64,000 bases of DNA from NCBI GenBank assembly GCA_009692045.1, contig SIAA01000001.1:62001-126000 (forward strand), written 5' to 3'. The translations under genes were made by a program, and so were the position numbers. The DNA comes from Phycisphaerales bacterium (lineage in GTDB: Bacteria > Planctomycetota > Phycisphaerae > Phycisphaerales > SM1A02). Positions 21,609 through 30,550 of the stretch are shown here, one piece after another (positions within the stretch are counted from its first letter, which is position 1; each line of letters begins with the position of its first letter). Below the pieces are notes generated by a model. The model was not told the DNA's origin. It saw only the letters and a program-made list of their open reading frames with translations, and did not search any database.

Positions 21609-23069
21609 TCAGGGCGCGGTCCACTGCACCAGAAGTTCCGAGAGGTCGCCGCCATCGACGGCACAGTCGTTGTTGAAATCCGCACCGCAATCGCAACTTG
21701 GACAGGCGCCATAGGCGCTCAGCAGGATGGCAAGGTCGGGGGCGCTAACGACTCCATCGCCGTCGAGGTCAGCTACCGGGCGCAGGGCGATGGCGGCTGC
21801 GACGGCGGCGGCCGCATCCAATCGTCCCCAACCCGTGAAGTTGTCGAATCCCACCGATTCGATGTCATGCGCCGTTGTCTCTAGGGCAGCACGCACCTGT
21901 GCCGAAGTGATCGCGGGATACGCTGCCATCATCAGGGCGATAGTGCCCGCGACATGGGGCGCCGCCATGCTCGTCCCCGACTTGTAGCCATAAGTGCTGG
22001 TGTTGACGCAGGAGTACACCTGATTCGCGGGAGCCGCGATATCCACCTCGGGTCCATAGTTCGACGAGGCCCACCGCGTGTCCGTCTGATTGCTGCCGGA
22101 GACGGCGATTGTTTCGGCCCATCTTGCAGGGAACGCGACGATGCTGGCAGAGTTGCCTGTTGACGCCACCATAGGGATGTCCAGAGCCACCCCGTAGAGC
22201 ACGGCATCGTGCATATATGTCGTGCCGGTGCTGTACTGCACGCTCATGTTCACGACATGCGCTCCGTGATCAACTGCCCAGATGAGTCCATCGGCAAGCC
22301 ACGACTCCTGCCCAGTGCAGTTAGTGACGACTATCACAGGCATACCCTTGGCACTCCAGTTGACACCGGCAATGCCATTGCCATTGTTACCCGCGGCCAG
22401 GGCAATTCCCATGACATGGGTTCCATGACTCGAGCATTGATCGATGATCACATCAGAACCAGTGGGGATGTTCCATCCGGGAAGGATGCGTCCGGACAGC
22501 TCACTGTGCTGGGCGACCCCACCATCCAAGAAACCAATCACCACATCTGGCGAACCAGTAGTGAGAGACCATGCGCCGGTGGCGTTGATGTCGGCGTTTA
22601 CTGTCCCTGCCAGCTGCCCAGTGTTCTGCAGCGCATACTGGAGATTGAATAGCGGGTCATTGGGGATCAGGTCGCTGAGTTCTCCCAGCGGATCCGACTC
22701 GGCAACCTCCACTTGATCACACTGAGCCTTGAGTACCGCCGCAACGGCAGTCGGGTCAGCGATCTCTGGAATCGTCGCTTGGTACCACCGATCCAAGCCG
22801 AGCTGCTGCGCAATCTCAACATGCTCGGCGCTCGCAGACATCGCCGGACGAAAGTCAGTTGCCCCGATCAACTTGAGTGCAGCGCCGAGAGAGCCGACCG
22901 CATCCGCCTCGTGCTTCAATGCCGCTCGCCCCATCTGCGCTGCCGGGGTGAGCTTCACAAGGATGCGTCCTGAGGCGACGGCCGGAGGCAGAGGAACGGC
23001 CTGCCCGTGAGTCACTCCGGCTAGGAGGAGAGCGGTTGCACTGGCAAGAACTAGGCTGGAATGTGGCAT
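21609..23069 (-). CDS. Secreted subtilisin-like protease (S8) with C-terminal dockerin-like repeats
   Basis: 486 residues: signal peptide about 1-23 ([17 protein letters not shown]), an inhibitor-like propeptide (ILVKLTPAA...), then an S8 catalytic domain with the triad Asp in GFLDGGV, His in [11 protein letters not shown] and Ser in [12 protein letters not shown]. The C-terminus has two calcium-binding dockerin-like repeats ([17 protein letters not shown] and [17 protein letters not shown]), with a Cys-rich link CPSCDCG between. This is a signature of exported planctomycete proteins. Transcribed away from metK, with 141 bases between the starts. Confidence 0.95.
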   Translation of the reverse strand: MPHSSLVLASATALLLAGVTHGQAVPLPPAVASGRILVKLTPAAQMGRAALKHEADAVGSLGAALKLIGATDFRPAMSASAEHVEIAQQLGLDRWYQATIPEIADPTAVAAVLKAQCDQVEVAESDPLGELSDLIPNDPLFNLQYALQNTGQLAGTVNADINATGAWSLTTGSPDVVIGFLDGGVAQHSELSGRILPGWNIPTGSDVIIDQCSSHGTHVMGIALAAGNNGNGIAGVNWSAKGMPVIVVTNCTGQESWLADGLIWAVDHGAHVVNMSVQYSTGTTYMHDAVLYGVALDIPMVASTGNSASIVAFPARWAETIAVSGSNQTDTRWASSNYGPEVDIAAPANQVYSCVNTSTYGYKSGTSMAAPHVAGTIALMMAAYPAITSAQVRAALETTAHDIESVGFDNFTGWGRLDAAAAVAAAIALRPVADLDGDGVVSAPDLAILLSAYGACPSCDCGADFNNDCAVDGGDLSELLVQWTAP

Positions 23070-23115
23070 AGGTACAGAGTGATACAGGGGTGGGTCATGG
23101 GGAGGAACAGTGCTG

Positions 23116-23145
23116 TTGTAACTACAGCCCTTTGTCCCCTACTAT
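23116..23145 (+). promoter_or_regulatory. Possible metK promoter
   Basis: TTGTAA (23116-23121) and TACTAT (23140-23145) lie 18 bases apart, each matching 4 of 6 consensus positions, in the 141-base gap between the divergent subtilase and metK starts. The leader would be about 60 bases. I see no SAM riboswitch core in it. Weak evidence. Confidence 0.3.
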
Positions 23146-23210
23146 TACACCTAGAAGCATGCCTTGTTACCGGCTGCTTGCAAAGACTAAGGTCGAGAAA
23201 GGCAGCACGA

Positions 23211-24437
23211 ATGCGTCAAGGAGCTCAGCTTTTTACCTCTGAATCTGTTTCCATGGGTCATCCCGATAAGGTGGCTGACCAGATATCAGACGCGGTGCTG
23301 GATGCGTTCCTGACCGCGGATTCCCATGCTCGCGTCGCCTGCGAGACTCTGGTGACCACGGGGTTGGCTGTAGTTGCCGGCGAGGTGGGATACCGACCCA
23401 GCGCTAAGCACATTGTTGATGTTCCCAAGATCGCTCGCGAGACCATTTTGAGGATCGGGTATGACGACCCCGCCATGAAGTTCGATGGCAACGGTTGCGG
23501 GGTGCTCGCCACTCTGCATGCCCAGAGTGCCGACATCGCGCGCGGTGTGACGGGCAAGAAAAAGCGGCAAGGCGCGGGTGATCAAGGGATGATGTTCGGC
23601 TTCGCCTGCAGTGAGACCAAGAGTCTCATGCCTCTCCCCATTTCGCTTGCCCATCAGTTGGTGGCTCGTCAGGCGCTGGTGCGACGGGAGGGCAAGATTC
23701 CCCACCTTCGCCCCGATGCCAAGAGTCAGGTCACGGTGGAGTACACGGGAACGACGCCTCGCTCGGTTACAGCCGTAGTGCTCTCTACTCAACATGGCCC
23801 CGATTGGAACGAAACACAGGCTGCGCTCAGGGCCGAGGTGATCCGCCACATCATCCGCCCAGTGCTGGGCGATTGGTGGCACGACAGCATCACGGTTCAC
23901 TGCAATCCCACCGGTCGCTTCGAAATCGGTGGTCCCCATGGCGACTGCGGACTCACGGGTCGCAAGATCATCGTCGATACCTATGGTGGCCGCGGCCGCC
24001 ACGGCGGTGGCGCATTCAGCGGCAAGGATCCCTCAAAAGTCGATCGATCGGCCGCCTACATGTGCCGCTACATCGCCAAGAACATCGTGGCGGCCGGGCT
24101 CGCTGAAGTCTGCGAACTGCAGGTCGCCTACGCCATCGGCGTAGCCGACCCTATCAGTGTGTTTGTGGACACCCAGGGAACCGGCGCGGTTGACGAAATC
24201 AAGTTGGCCAAGTTGGTACGCGACCACTTCGATCTCACCCCCGCCGGCATCATTGATACTTTGCAGTTGCGCAAGCCGATCTACTCCCACACCGCATATC
24301 ACGGCCACTTCGGTCGCGAGCCGGGTGAGTCGGGCAAGGGCACTTTCACTTGGGAGAAGACTGATCTTGCCGCCGCTCTGCGACGAGCAGCGGGAAAGTT
24401 CACGGCACGCTCTAGTTCCGGTTTGGTTTCCAAGTGA
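23211..24437 (+). CDS. metK: S-adenosylmethionine synthetase
   Basis: Forms S-adenosylmethionine from methionine and ATP. 408 residues from ATG 23211; the open frame runs 50 codons further upstream but that part is not family-like. Motifs: [21 protein letters not shown] at the N-terminus (abridged), [26 protein letters not shown] for ATP binding, and [22 protein letters not shown] for the phosphate loop. The downstream methyltransferase gene starts at a GTG overlapping the metK stop, so the SAM producer and a SAM consumer are coupled. Confidence 0.97.
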   Translation: MRQGAQLFTSESVSMGHPDKVADQISDAVLDAFLTADSHARVACETLVTTGLAVVAGEVGYRPSAKHIVDVPKIARETILRIGYDDPAMKFDGNGCGVLATLHAQSADIARGVTGKKKRQGAGDQGMMFGFACSETKSLMPLPISLAHQLVARQALVRREGKIPHLRPDAKSQVTVEYTGTTPRSVTAVVLSTQHGPDWNETQAALRAEVIRHIIRPVLGDWWHDSITVHCNPTGRFEIGGPHGDCGLTGRKIIVDTYGGRGRHGGGAFSGKDPSKVDRSAAYMCRYIAKNIVAAGLAEVCELQVAYAIGVADPISVFVDTQGTGAVDEIKLAKLVRDHFDLTPAGIIDTLQLRKPIYSHTAYHGHFGREPGESGKGTFTWEKTDLAAALRRAAGKFTARSSSGLVSK

Positions 24438-25783
24438 ATGCCACTAGCGGCAGGGCTCGGGCGCTTGATCGGATAGCAGAGCACGCCAAGAGGTTTCCCG
24501 ATCTGGTGTTCATCCGCCCCTCTGCAGGTGGATCGTCTGACGCCCGAGACGCCGCTCTGGAGCGATCCATCGAGCAGGCAACTCTGCGCCACTGGGCCGC
24601 CCTGCGCAGTGTGGTCTCAGCCAAACTGACACGACCCTGGACGAGCATTCAGCCTGAGGTGCGAGCCGCACTTCTGGGCGGCGCTGCGCAGATGCTCCTT
24701 ATGGATCGCATTCCCGATCATGCCATCGTTGACGAGGGTGTGGAGTGGACCAAGCGCGCCACGCGCGGGCCGGCGGGCGCATTTGTCAACGCCGTTCTTC
24801 ACCGCGTCAGTGAGATGCGCAAGGAACTCCTCCCCAAGATGCCGCATACGGAGTGGTCGCAGCGACGCGATGTGCTGCCGCGCGACGACGGCAGCGCCTG
24901 GGTACTGACGGAAGCGGTTTTTTCCCCGGAAGAACTGCCGCGAGTATGCGCCCAGACCTCGCTGCCCAAACTTCTACTAGAGAGGTGGCGGTCCCGCATG
25001 GGCGTAGAGCGTTCACTCGAGCTAGCAGCTGCCACTCTGATTCGACCGCCCATCATCGTTACTGCGATTGACGAGGCGCTCGCCAAAGTTCATCTGGAGG
25101 CGGGCACGCTTCGCCCCCACGCGCAGCCGGGGTTTTATGTGGCCGACTGCCCGCGCGATGAACTCGACAGTCTCGTTCGATCGAGCACTTACGCCCGAGC
25201 CCAGGATCCCAGCAGCGCCGAAGCCGTCGCTGCCACCCGCGGCCTTTCGGTGAAAGTTGCCCTGGATGCCTGCGCCGGTCGCGGCACCAAGTCACTGCAG
25301 TTGGGCGAGGTTCATCCGCAGGCGCTGATCTTGGCATTCGAGCCCGATAGCGATCGACGCCGCGATCTGGGAACTCTCAAGGGACGCCTCGGCGCCGAGC
25401 GCTTCCAGGTGCTGCATCCCAGCGAGTTCGAGGCGTGGGCGGGCAAGATCGATCTGCTTCTTCTTGATGTTCCCTGCACCAATACGGCGGTGCTTTCACG
25501 CCGGGTTGAAGCGCGGCATCGTTTCGGCGCCAAGACTCTAGACAGCGTCTGTGAACTGCAGCAGGCCATCACCAAGCAGTTCACTCCCTTCCTCGCGGAT
25601 ACCGGAACGATCGTCTGGTCGACTTGCAGCCTCGAAGAGGAGGAGGACACTCGGGCCGCTCGCCGAGTTGCCACGGACACGAACCGAGCCGTCAAGAGCG
25701 AGTCGCTTCAGTGGCCCATAGGGCTTCCCGGCGATGATCCGGTGACCGTTTCAACCGGTTCCTATCACGCCGTGATTGGCTGA
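24434..25783 (+). CDS. rsmB: RsmB-like rRNA (cytosine-C5) methyltransferase
   Basis: 449 residues. The first 140 resemble the NusB-like RNA-binding domain ([34 protein letters not shown]); the C-terminal part is a SAM methyltransferase with [14 protein letters not shown] for SAM binding, [10 protein letters not shown] as motif IV and [11 protein letters not shown] as motif VI, so both cysteines used by m5C enzymes are present. Motif IV departs from the usual PCSGTG. The GTG start overlaps the metK stop (GTGA). Target C967 of 16S rRNA is the family default, not shown here. Confidence 0.85.
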   Translation: MNATSGRARALDRIAEHAKRFPDLVFIRPSAGGSSDARDAALERSIEQATLRHWAALRSVVSAKLTRPWTSIQPEVRAALLGGAAQMLLMDRIPDHAIVDEGVEWTKRATRGPAGAFVNAVLHRVSEMRKELLPKMPHTEWSQRRDVLPRDDGSAWVLTEAVFSPEELPRVCAQTSLPKLLLERWRSRMGVERSLELAAATLIRPPIIVTAIDEALAKVHLEAGTLRPHAQPGFYVADCPRDELDSLVRSSTYARAQDPSSAEAVAATRGLSVKVALDACAGRGTKSLQLGEVHPQALILAFEPDSDRRRDLGTLKGRLGAERFQVLHPSEFEAWAGKIDLLLLDVPCTNTAVLSRRVEARHRFGAKTLDSVCELQQAITKQFTPFLADTGTIVWSTCSLEEEEDTRAARRVATDTNRAVKSESLQWPIGLPGDDPVTVSTGSYHAVIG

Positions 25784-25794
25784 GTTGCGCTAGT

Positions 25795-26268
25795 TCACTG
25801 GGCCGCAGCGGTTTCGACGCCACGAAACAGTTCGTACAAACTTGCGGCATCGGGCGCGCTGAAGGCGCGTTCTCGAAAGAGCGGATCGGACATGATTCTG
25901 CTGAACCGGCCCAGCGCCTGAATGTGATCGGTGATTCGATCGGGTGGCGAAACCAGCAGCACGATCATGCGCACGGGCTTGCGATCCACCGCCTCAAACT
26001 CAATCGGATGCAGGGGTCGGCCCATCGCCATCTGCAGTTTGGTGGCACTCGCGCACTTGCCATGGGGAATCGCCAGACCCTCACCGATCCCGGTGGAACG
26101 CAGTTGCTCTCGTTCCCACACCGCATGTTTCAGCGCCGCCGCATCGGCGATTCCTCCCGCTGCCGCCAGCATGTCTACCAACTCCTCGATGGCCTCGCGG
26201 CGCGAGTTGGCCAAGAGAGGAACTTTCACGCATTCAGGACGAATGATCTCGATGAGGTTGGCTGTCAT
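25795..26268 (-). CDS. PTS EIIA-like protein (PtsN type)
   Basis: 157 residues of the EIIA type-2 fold with the phospho-acceptor histidine in GLAIPHGKC. The N-terminus (LIEIIRPECVKVPLLANSRREAIEELVDML) and LVSPPDRITDHIQALGRFSRIM match the nitrogen/fructose EIIA family closely, and better than the EIIA at 13208. No other PTS component is close. It follows the polyferredoxin-TPR gene by 82 bases on the same strand and converges on the RsmB-like gene with 11 bases between. Confidence 0.9.
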   Translation of the reverse strand: MTANLIEIIRPECVKVPLLANSRREAIEELVDMLAAAGGIADAAALKHAVWEREQLRSTGIGEGLAIPHGKCASATKLQMAMGRPLHPIEFEAVDRKPVRMIVLLVSPPDRITDHIQALGRFSRIMSDPLFRERAFSAPDAASLYELFRGVETAAAQ

Positions 26269-26350
26269 GGCTAAGGGCAGACTTGATAGTAGCGCGACTT
26301 CAGCATGGCGGAGCCACGATCATCAAGTCCTGCACAAGTCATGACTGACA

Positions 26351-28438
26351 TCACTCCGGGTGAGATGCTGCTGCCTCGGATGTGGAAGCACTTGCCTCCA
26401 ACCGATCGGCTGCTGCACGAGCCTCGTTCGCCTCCTCGACTCGCCCAAGTGCCTCAAGCACATCGGCGTGCCCACGCCGAAGCCGTGCATCGAGCGGGGC
26501 CAGTTCCACCGCCTTCGCGAGCGCGGTTTCTGCCTGGGGGAGCTGCTCGAGCCGAGCGTGCCCGAGCGCAAGAGCCCGCCATCCATAGGCGTTTTTCGGG
26601 GCAATCTGCAGAGTTTGCTGCACCAGCATTACACCTTCCGACCACTGGGCGGGGGTCTCCCCCATTTCGATCAGCACCAGTGATAGGCGACGCATCGCGT
26701 TGAGCGCGCCGGCATCGCTCTCGGGGTCGCCACCGCCATGCATGACCCCTAGACGAGCCTGCTCGATGGCATCGCCGCCACGACCCTCGGCGATGAGCCA
26801 CCCCACATATTCATCTCGCACTTTGGTCATGGCGGGGAACGCTGCTAGTGAATCCCGGTACCACTGCTGGGCTGGTTGAGAGTCAGCCCTCGCCATCAGC
26901 ACTCGCCCCATTGCCAAAGCAAATGCCTCTTGCCCCGGTTCCCTCTGCCACTGAGCGCGCAATATCGCTTCCGCCGTGGCAAACTCGCGTAGGACCGAGT
27001 TGAGCCACGCCAATCTCATGTCAATGTTGGGTTGGATAGCGCTGAAGATGCCGATGCCACCTCGGCCGAGTGAACTCTCAAGTGTGTAGAGACCGATGGC
27101 GCGGCGCGCATCATCTGCCATGCTTTTTTCTGGTTCCAAGCCATCGGCAGTGAACACAGATGACTCGCGCATGATGACTCGATCATCAGCAGCCGCAGCC
27201 AAAGTGTGGATTCCGTTGATCACTCCTGTATGAAGGAGAAGCAACAGCCATGCCGCAGCCGACACCCGCAGCCACCATCCCCACCGAGTCGCCTTGCCGC
27301 CGCGAGCAAGCGCGATCCAGTGCATCGTGACATTGGCATCGCGCAGCGTTCGCCACGCCTTCCACAACAGATAGACCGTGCAGATGACGATTCCGCTGGC
27401 GAACAGAAGCGGAACTACACCGTAGGCGCCCCGCACCGCGAAGAATGTGAGGGCGGCGATGGCTGCGAAGGACCATTCCTCAGCAAGAGAGAGATCCCAG
27501 CGCGAACTGGCGGAGGGTGGCGGTACCACTGGCGGGGCGACATTGGCCGCGGTCTTGAAGGCAAATCCAAAGTAGAGAGCGTCATTGGGACAAACCGAGA
27601 CGCAGTCCATGCACTTCATGCAGCCGGGATCCACCACCATTCCGAAGTCGCGCACCTCCTCGTGAACTCGGACATTGCTGGTGCAGGTGGCAGTGCAGTG
27701 GCCGCACTGCTCACAGTCATCGGTCACGCGAATGCGACCGACAGCGTAACGATCGATGGGTGCGAAGAAGCCACCGTAGGGACACCCATAGGTGCAATAG
27801 CCCTTTGAACCGAGCAGATAGACCGCCACGAAGCCACAAATGAAGAGGAAGGGAATCGCTACGGCGATTCCGGGAAAGGTGCGCCAGAAGTCGGTGACTA
27901 CCAAGCGGAAAGTGAGCTCGGGCCAAGCCAGATCTGGACGAGTGAATGGGGCGATGGCCAGTCTATAAACCAACGGCCATACGAACATGTAGAGAGCAAG
28001 CAGCAGTGGCAGCCATAGCAGCAGTCGCGAGCGGAATGCGTGCGGGCGCAGACCGAACTTGCCCATGAGCCAAGTGCATGAATCCTGTAGTGCCAGAATG
28101 TGACAACCCCAACCGCAGAAGAAGCGGCCGAAAATCAGAGTTGACCCTAGGGCCAAGGCGAACAGAATGAATCCCACGGTAACGACGCCGTCCTTCACGG
28201 TATCCATCGCTTCGCTGGGTTCCAATGGAGCGATGGTGCGCCCGGTCATCCACCACTGCACAATGTGGGCGATGATGATGAGGTTTACGAGTATGAGAAC
28301 TGCGGCGCGCTTCCTGCTCATCCGCGAGGCCTTGGGCTTCCCCACAGGTAGAACGGGTAGGGAGATGTTTGCCGAGAGCGATCCGCCCGCGCTAGCGCTC
28401 TTGTCCATGCACTTCAAGACTCCTCCAGCCATCTTCAC
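26351..28438 (-). CDS. Membrane polyferredoxin (NapH/CcoG-like) with C-terminal TPR domain
   Basis: 695 residues. The first half has about five membrane helices and four cysteine groups: FCGWGCHI, CTYGCPYG, CEQCGHCTATC and CMKCMDCVSVCPN, the layout of NapH/CcoG/NosR-type electron-transfer proteins with two cytoplasmic [4Fe-4S] clusters. After further helices (to about 410) the second half is a soluble alpha-helical repeat region (AKNAYGWRALALGHARLEQLPQAE, then ALAKAVELAPLDARLRRGHADVLEALG) that reads as tetratricopeptide repeats. Known NapH/CcoG proteins lack such a domain. Start uncertain: GTG 28438, ATG 28432, or ATG 28408 with GGAGGA upstream. Confidence 0.85.
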   Translation of the reverse strand: MKMAGGVLKCMDKSASAGGSLSANISLPVLPVGKPKASRMSRKRAAVLILVNLIIIAHIVQWWMTGRTIAPLEPSEAMDTVKDGVVTVGFILFALALGSTLIFGRFFCGWGCHILALQDSCTWLMGKFGLRPHAFRSRLLLWLPLLLALYMFVWPLVYRLAIAPFTRPDLAWPELTFRLVVTDFWRTFPGIAVAIPFLFICGFVAVYLLGSKGYCTYGCPYGGFFAPIDRYAVGRIRVTDDCEQCGHCTATCTSNVRVHEEVRDFGMVVDPGCMKCMDCVSVCPNDALYFGFAFKTAANVAPPVVPPPSASSRWDLSLAEEWSFAAIAALTFFAVRGAYGVVPLLFASGIVICTVYLLWKAWRTLRDANVTMHWIALARGGKATRWGWWLRVSAAAWLLLLLHTGVINGIHTLAAAADDRVIMRESSVFTADGLEPEKSMADDARRAIGLYTLESSLGRGGIGIFSAIQPNIDMRLAWLNSVLREFATAEAILRAQWQREPGQEAFALAMGRVLMARADSQPAQQWYRDSLAAFPAMTKVRDEYVGWLIAEGRGGDAIEQARLGVMHGGGDPESDAGALNAMRRLSLVLIEMGETPAQWSEGVMLVQQTLQIAPKNAYGWRALALGHARLEQLPQAETALAKAVELAPLDARLRRGHADVLEALGRVEEANEARAAADRLEASASTSEAAASHPE

Positions 28439-28488
28439 AGTCTAGGCTCGTGCAGAAGCCGCCTTGGTGCCAGGTGGACTTGCCCAGA

Positions 28489-28494
28489 TAGAAT
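28489..28494 (+). promoter_or_regulatory. Possible -10 element of the DnaJ-like gene
   Basis: TAGAAT lies 9 bases before the GTG start of the DnaJ-like gene, the same hexamer as in the act promoter, with TTGGTG 19 bases upstream (28464-28469). Transcription would start close to the GTG, giving an almost leaderless message. The gap to the divergent gene is only 65 bases. Confidence 0.35.
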
Positions 28495-28503
28495 CACCCC
28501 GAA

Positions 28504-29427
28504 GTGCCCCGCGATCTCTATGAAGTTCTGGGAGTCGGCAAGAGTGCCGATAGTGCCGCCATTCGCTCCGCCCATCGCAAGCTGGTGCGCAAGCATCACC
28601 CCGATGTAGACAAGTCCGCTGGGGCCGTCGATAGATTCAAGGAGATCCAGACGGCATATGAGGTTCTTAGTGATGCCAAGCAGCGGGCGAACTACGACCA
28701 GTTCGGGCACGCCGGAGTGCGCGGGGATGGCGGTTCTCGCCCATCTCCCTCTCCACGATCTCGTGGGGCTGCGGGAGTCCCGGGAGGGCATGAGTGGCAA
28801 GACATCGATCCAGGCATGTTCAATGATGTGTTCGGCGACATATTCGGCCGGGGTCGCTCCGGCGGTGGTGGGCAACGCGCTCAGCCGCGTCCGGCGGAGT
28901 TCACATTGAAACTCACTGTTCCGTTCGAGGTCGCCGCGCTTGGAGGTGTGCACAGCATCACCTTTGATGGCGCTGCTGGACGCGAGACTCTCGATGTTCG
29001 TATCCCGAGCGGCATCGAACAAGGTGGGCAGCTTCGATTGAAGGGTAAGGCTCCCGCCACCGGCCGGGGAGAGCGCGGGGATCTGCTCCTGCTAGTCGAT
29101 ATTGCAGCCCACCCCTACTTTCGCCGCGAAGGGCTGGACATCATCGTGGAAGTTCCCATCTCCATCGCCGAAGCGACACTGGGAGGCATCATTGAAGTCC
29201 CCCTCTTGCGAGGCACGGTTGAAATGCGCGTGCCCGCGGGTACGGCGAGTGGCAAGCGACTGCGGGTGAAGTCCCGAGGCATCACGAATCCCGCCGGAGA
29301 GACGGGCGACTTCTATGCGCTGCTGCAAACCGTTCCGCCCACGGATCTGAGCGCGGAAGAGGCGGCGCAACTTCGGGGCATTGATGCGCGGCATGGCAAT
29401 CCTCGCGACACCGCCCCCTGGCACTAG
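28504..29427 (+). CDS. DnaJ-like co-chaperone (type II, CbpA-like)
   Basis: 307 residues starting at GTG. J-domain 4-70 with the HPD motif at 32-34, which stimulates DnaK ATPase. A Gly/Arg/Ser-rich linker follows (75-130), then the two beta-barrel substrate-binding domains (PAEFTLKLTVPFEVAALGG and IEVPLLRGTVEMRVPAGTASG). The cysteine-rich zinc domain of DnaJ itself is absent, so this is a CbpA/type II protein. Its stop shares a CTAG palindrome with the stop of the gene coming from the other side. DnaK is not in the window. Confidence 0.93.
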   Translation: MPRDLYEVLGVGKSADSAAIRSAHRKLVRKHHPDVDKSAGAVDRFKEIQTAYEVLSDAKQRANYDQFGHAGVRGDGGSRPSPSPRSRGAAGVPGGHEWQDIDPGMFNDVFGDIFGRGRSGGGGQRAQPRPAEFTLKLTVPFEVAALGGVHSITFDGAAGRETLDVRIPSGIEQGGQLRLKGKAPATGRGERGDLLLLVDIAAHPYFRREGLDIIVEVPISIAEATLGGIIEVPLLRGTVEMRVPAGTASGKRLRVKSRGITNPAGETGDFYALLQTVPPTDLSAEEAAQLRGIDARHGNPRDTAPWH

Positions 29428-29984
29428 CGCTGGCAGCGATTCATAGCTTCGAGGATTTGCCGCCGCACCGCTTCGGGATCACGCACAACTCGCCAATACA
29501 TTTCGGGCTCATCAGTGGAGCGATGCCGCCAGCAACGAACCATTCCCACTCCCAGAAATCGCTCCAGTCTGGAAGCGACTGTATCCACTCGGGCAATTTC
29601 CTTGAGCGGCATCTGCGTCACCTGCGCCGGGACGCGCGCCCGCACCAATAGCCTGCGATCGGTGAGCACATACCAGCGACCAAGCCAATCAATAACTTGA
29701 AAGACTGCGCGCACTCCCAACACTGCAAATCCGGCTCCGATGGCGTGGGGCAAGTCCCATGGGATCGACTCATCACCTGAGAGCAGGCCCAGCACGACTA
29801 TGCCCGCGGCAACCCAGGGCACCCAGGGCAATATCGATAGCGCTATGAACCAGGCGCTGGGACGCAGAATCAGAATCACCGTCTCTCCACTATCTACTGC
29901 ATCGCTGGCGCTACGGGGCAGATGGGCTGGAGCAGCAATGAGCTCGGCGAGCGCGTTGGTAGCAAAGATCGCACCCAGCTTCAC
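29424..29984 (-). CDS. Membrane protein with bacterial PH-like domain
   Basis: 186 residues from a GTG at 29984 that overlaps the hpt stop by 4 bases; an earlier start would lie inside hpt. Two membrane helices at about 45-90 (FIALSILPWVPWVAAGIVVLGLL and a second) precede a C-terminal domain with WYVLTDRRLLVRARV, the typical opening of the YdbT/PH-like (bPH2) domain, and MPLKEIARVDTVASRLERFLG. Function unknown; proteins of this shape are usually described only as PH domain-containing. Confidence 0.8.
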   Translation of the reverse strand: MKLGAIFATNALAELIAAPAHLPRSASDAVDSGETVILILRPSAWFIALSILPWVPWVAAGIVVLGLLSGDESIPWDLPHAIGAGFAVLGVRAVFQVIDWLGRWYVLTDRRLLVRARVPAQVTQMPLKEIARVDTVASRLERFLGVGMVRCWRHRSTDEPEMYWRVVRDPEAVRRQILEAMNRCQR

Positions 29985-30550
29985 TTGATTGCTTCCCGGC
30001 GCAGCGTGCCAATGAAGGGCAGGTTGCGATACTCGTTGTTGTAGTCGAGTCCGTAGCCCACTACGAACGCATCGGGGATGTCGAAGCCCACATACTCGCA
30101 CTGACACTCCCGCGCCTGAGGCCTATCCTTACGCACGATCACGCAGGTCCGAAGCGAGGCGGGCGACTGCTTGAGAATCTCGCCCCGCAAGAGCCTGATA
30201 GTGCGGCCGGTATCGAGAATGTCGTCCACGAGTAGCACATGCTTCCCCGCCAGATTCTGGGGAAGTTCCCCCTGCATCTGGGCACCCTGACTTTGGGTGC
30301 TGCGACCGGGATAACTAGACACGGCGGTAAGGCCGATGTGCAGGCGCAAGGGGAGTGCTCGCACCAGATCTGCCACGAAGATGACACTGCCGGTGAGGAC
30401 GGCAACAATCACTACCTCGCTCTCGGCTCCCGAGAGATCATCGGCGATCTGCCGCCCCAGTTCGCTGACGCGATCCCGAATCGCCTCTTCACTGACCAGC
30501 ACAGACTCGATGTCCGCCATGATTCCCTGCTGTTGCCGGGGCGCGCTCAT
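29981..30550 (-). CDS. hpt: Hypoxanthine phosphoribosyltransferase
   Basis: Purine salvage enzyme converting hypoxanthine or guanine plus PRPP to the nucleotide. 189 residues with the PRPP-binding loop LLVDDILDTGRT, the early VAVLTGSVIFVADLVRAL segment and the late FVVGYGLDYNNEYRNLPFIG motif characteristic of Hpt rather than other PRTases. Start at ATG 30550 overlaps the gatB stop by 4 bases; ATG 30520 is a possible alternative. Middle gene of a gatB-hpt-PH domain operon. Confidence 0.95.
   Translation of the reverse strand: MSAPRQQQGIMADIESVLVSEEAIRDRVSELGRQIADDLSGAESEVVIVAVLTGSVIFVADLVRALPLRLHIGLTAVSSYPGRSTQSQGAQMQGELPQNLAGKHVLLVDDILDTGRTIRLLRGEILKQSPASLRTCVIVRKDRPQARECQCEYVGFDIPDAFVVGYGLDYNNEYRNLPFIGTLRREAIK

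Noticed and set aside
23146-23210. SAM riboswitch ahead of metK
   Set aside because: The leader is only about 60 bases and shows no paired stems or conserved riboswitch core by eye.
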